Part shown: positions 61,694-64,000 of the stretch, piece after piece
Numbering within the stretch: position 1 is the stretch's first letter
How the letters are laid out: each line of letters begins with the position of its first letter
Source: Frankia casuarinae
Lineage (GTDB): Bacteria > Actinomycetota > Actinomycetes > Frankiales > Frankiaceae
DNA length: 64,000 nucleotides
Reading direction: 5' to 3'
Assembly (NCBI RefSeq): GCF_000013345.1
Contig: NC_007777.1
Span: 2,294,001-2,358,000, forward strand
Notes under the pieces: model-generated
What the model was told of the DNA's origin: nothing
The model's input: the letters and a program-made list of their open reading frames with translations, nothing else
Databases searched by the model: none
Program-made: the position numbers and the translations under genes

Positions 61694-62020
61694 TCAGTCG
61701 GACACAGCGAGTTCGCCGAGCTCCGACCAGTCGTCCTGCTCCAGAACCGTGTTCACGATGCGCGGCGTCTCGGCGAGGTACTTCGGCAGTGTCTGCCGGG
61801 CGGCCCTGAAGTGGTCGGACTGGACGTGCGCGGCTCCGGCGTCGCCATCCTGGAATGCCTCGACCAGTACGTACTCGGTCGGGCTCTCAATGTTGCGGGA
61901 CCAGTCGAACCATTTGCAGCCCGGCTCAGCGCGGGTCGCCTCGGTGAACGCCCGTGAGATCTCCGGCCACTGGTCGGCATACTCCGGCTTGATCCGGAAC
62001 TTGGCGGTGATAAAGATCAT
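61694..62020 (-). CDS. ABM-domain (YgiN-like) monooxygenase family protein
   Basis: A protein of 108 residues: MIFITAKFRIKPEYADQWPE, FTEATRAEPGCKWFDWSRN, EYVLVEAFQDGDAGAAHVQS and HFRAARQTLPKYLAETP. This is a complete ferredoxin-like ABM fold as in quinol monooxygenases. It would act as a dimer on quinones or similar, or simply be a small dimeric binding protein. The start lies 14 bases after GGAAAGGG. It is near an HxlR regulator, which often controls quinone-related genes. Confidence 0.85.
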   Translation of the reverse strand: MIFITAKFRIKPEYADQWPEISRAFTEATRAEPGCKWFDWSRNIESPTEYVLVEAFQDGDAGAAHVQSDHFRAARQTLPKYLAETPRIVNTVLEQDDWSELGELAVSD

Positions 62021-62342
62021 TATAGACCCTTTCCGAGCTCATGGCTCTTGCTGTGGGCGACGGACCGCCTGGGGTACCGAGCTCCAATGACTGTCTCCAC
62101 ACCATCGACGACGGGTGGCCCCCACGCTCGGCACCTCGCCCATGGTCGTAGCAGTCACAGCCGCCACGGGCAGTCTCGATTTGAGAAATTTCGGGGTCTG
62201 CCGCGGGTTCGTGATCAGGGCTCGATGCGCTGGGTGGCAGGGACGCTGGGTGGCAGGGACGCCGTAGGGCAGCCGAGGTGTCACGACGCAGTGTGGGCGA
62301 ATGTATACTTGTCAGACTTTCCTTGTCCGGGGAGGGCAGGCA
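62021..62342. other. intergenic region with a 16-bp tandem duplication
   Basis: About 320 bases between the divergent ABM and FAD/Fe-S genes. A perfect 16-bp duplication gctgggtggcagggac lies at 62229-62260. A possible promoter for the downstream gene is the patch tgtatacttgtcagac near 62300-62316. The ribosome site GGGGAGGG is at 62330-62337. Confidence 0.55.
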
Positions 62343-64000
62343 ATGAGTCTTGAGGGGCGTCCCACCGGCGCGGAGGTAGCGGGGAGCCGCGGCGGACCTG
62401 GCCAGGGGCCGGCCGTGGCAGGCAGCCCGGTCCTGCGCTACGCGATGGCGCGGGATGCGTCGCACTATCACCTGGTGCCCTCCGCGGTGGAACGTGTTGC
62501 CGGCGTGGGCGATGTGGCGGGGCTGTTTGCGAGATGCCGGCGGAGTGGTTCGTACCTGACGTTCCGCTCGGGCGGAACGAGCCTCAGCGGCCAGGGCGTC
62601 ACCGACGGGATCCTGGTCGACGTGCGACACGGTTTTCAGTCGGCCGAGGTGCTCGACGGTGGTCACCGTTTGCGCGCCGAGCCTGGCGTGACCGTCCGTG
62701 CGGCCAACGCGCGGCTGCGTCCGTACGGGCGGAAGCTCGGCCCCGACCCAGCGAGTGAGGTCGCCTGCACCCTGGGTGGAGTCATTGCCAATAATTCCAG
62801 CGGAATGGCCTGCGGCACCGGGCAGAACGCCTACCAGACGCTTGAGGCGATGACCGTGGTGCTACCCAGCGGATCCGTGATTGACACCGGTGCGCCGGAC
62901 GCGGATGAACGGCTGCGCGCACTGGAACCCGATCTGTATGCGGGCTTGCTGCGGCTCCGCGAGCGGATCTGCCGCAACCCGGCGTCCGTGGCGACGCTGC
63001 GTCGGCAGTTCTCAATGAAGAACACGATGGGCTACAGTCTCAACTCGTTTCTCGACTACGAGCGTCCCGTCGAGATCCTGGCCCATCTGATGGTCGGTAG
63101 CGAAGGCACGCTCGGGTTCGTCGCCTCGGCCACGTTCCGGACGGTGGAGCTCTTTCCCCACGCCTCGACCGGCTTGGCGGTGTTTCGTGACCTCGCCACC
63201 GCGACCGCCGCGTTGCCCGAGCTGGTCGACGTGGGGTTCGCGACGATCGAACTGATGGACGCTCGGTCCCTTGCCGTTGCGCAGACCCTCGGCGCGACAC
63301 CGGCTGAGATCGGCTCGCTGGAGGTGCGTGACCATGTTGCGCTCCTGGTGGAGCTGCAGGCAGCGACCACCGAGGAGCTTGCCGACAAGGTGTCCGGGGC
63401 CGGCGGCGTGTGCGATGGGCTCGAGATCGAGTCGCCCCTGGAGTTGACCTCGGACCCGTGGCGCCGAAAGGACCTGTGGCATGTGCGCAAGGGTCTCTAT
63501 ACGGCCGTCGCGGGAGCGCGCCAGGCGGGGACCACGGCGTTGCTGGAGGATGTGGCGGTTCCGGTGCCGCACCTGCGGGCAGCGTGCCAGGAACTCACGA
63601 AGCTGTTCGACGCGCACGGCTATCAGAACAGTGTCATCTTCGGCCATGCCAAGGACGGCAATATCCATTTTATGCTCACCGAGACCTTCCGGGATCCCGC
63701 GCGGTTGGAACGCTACCACGCATTCACCGAGAAAATGGTTGAGCTGGTGCTCGAGCACAAGGGGACGCTCAAGGCGGAGCATGGCACCGGCCGGATCATG
63801 GCGGGGTATGTCCGTCGCCAGTACGGCGATGAACTGTATGACGTCATGACGGAGGTGAAGCGGCTGTTCGACCCGCTGGGAATCCTCAACCCGGGGGTCG
63901 TGCTGTCCGACGATCCTCGCTCCTATCTGCGCAATCTCAAGGATGTGCCGACGGTCGGCTACGGCGCGGACATGTGCGTGGAGTGCGGGTACTGCGAACC
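62343..64000 (+). CDS. FAD/Fe-S oxidoreductase, D-lactate dehydrogenase type (cut by window end)
   Basis: The first 552 residues of a longer protein, from ATG 62343. The FAD_binding_4 domain has FRSGGTSLSGQGVTDGILVD and CTLGGVIANNSSGMACG, then KNTMGYSLNSFLDYERPVEI. The FAD-oxidase C-terminal domain has IFGHAKDGNIHFMLTETFRD and KAEHGTGRIMAGYVRRQYG. The Fe-S part begins MCVECGYCEP at the window edge. It is the respiratory D-lactate dehydrogenase type, about 930 residues when complete. It is a distant paralogue of the 34204 protein, which has a different substrate loop. Confidence 0.9.
   Translation, partial: MSLEGRPTGAEVAGSRGGPGQGPAVAGSPVLRYAMARDASHYHLVPSAVERVAGVGDVAGLFARCRRSGSYLTFRSGGTSLSGQGVTDGILVDVRHGFQSAEVLDGGHRLRAEPGVTVRAANARLRPYGRKLGPDPASEVACTLGGVIANNSSGMACGTGQNAYQTLEAMTVVLPSGSVIDTGAPDADERLRALEPDLYAGLLRLRERICRNPASVATLRRQFSMKNTMGYSLNSFLDYERPVEILAHLMVGSEGTLGFVASATFRTVELFPHASTGLAVFRDLATATAALPELVDVGFATIELMDARSLAVAQTLGATPAEIGSLEVRDHVALLVELQAATTEELADKVSGAGGVCDGLEIESPLELTSDPWRRKDLWHVRKGLYTAVAGARQAGTTALLEDVAVPVPHLRAACQELTKLFDAHGYQNSVIFGHAKDGNIHFMLTETFRDPARLERYHAFTEKMVELVLEHKGTLKAEHGTGRIMAGYVRRQYGDELYDVMTEVKRLFDPLGILNPGVVLSDDPRSYLRNLKDVPTVGYGADMCVECGYCE

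Overview
The window is very GC-rich, actinobacterial DNA. Codon use is strongly GC3-biased, GTG and TTG starts are common, and 4-nt start/stop overlaps occur repeatedly. The mix of many transposase families, decaying genes and secondary-metabolism genes suggests a soil or plant-associated actinomycete. A Frankia-like genome is my best guess, inferred from the style of the proteins and not proven. No rRNA, tRNA or CRISPR array was seen.

Layout. 0-5.2 kb: small uncharacterised genes, including a chain of five overlapping ORFs that diverges from an XRE/TPR-type regulator and ends at a strong hairpin. 5.4-18.5 kb: a mobile-element zone. It holds a truncated IS3-type element, an intact IS110-type element, an IS607 remnant, a phzF gene split by an ISAs1-type element (10-bp target duplication visible), a P450, and a tnpB pseudogene split by an IS630-type element that carries a passenger gene. 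The zone ends with an RpiR regulator facing a broken metE-like gene. 19.3-21.1 kb: a secreted repeat protein and an L,D-transpeptidase lipoprotein. 21.2-30.8 kb: gene scars, then a compact NRPS / PP-loop ATPase / AT-defective PKS cluster. 31-42 kb: mostly housekeeping-like and accessory genes (DUF2254, FAD/Fe-S oxidoreductase, SDR, CsbD, enolase-superfamily, HtrA) with a response-regulator scar and a wax-ester-synthase pseudogene. 42-44.2 kb: a PAS/GAF/SpoIIE/HATPase regulator.

44.3-51.1 kb: a metallophosphoesterase with a PQQ-like propeller diverges from an apparent operon of a MetE-like enzyme, an IPNS-like dioxygenase, a YaaH-type transporter, a PhyH dioxygenase and a PhnZ-like HD oxygenase. 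This looks like an oxidative C-P bond cleavage (phosphonate) module with unusual partners. 51.5-57.7 kb: a GlxA-type regulator and a divergent MFS transporter lie beside a coupled operon of MetA-like, GNAT, haem-oxygenase-like diiron (HDO) and MetZ-like PLP enzymes. This is a candidate pathway for a modified homoserine or methionine-like amino acid. 57.9-59.3 kb: IS701 and IS3 remnants. 59.3-64 kb: an MFS/HxlR divergent pair, an ABM monooxygenase and the first part of a D-lactate-dehydrogenase-type FAD/Fe-S gene cut by the window edge.

A recurring pattern across the window is short tandem duplication (9-22 bp, usually two copies). Inside intact genes the lengths are usually multiples of three; in intergenic DNA and pseudogenes they are not. 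Together with the IS insertions and frameshifts this suggests a genome that is actively decaying or rearranging. The three most interesting loci are the NRPS/PP-loop/PKS cluster, the phosphonate-type operon and the HDO/MetZ/MetA/GNAT operon.
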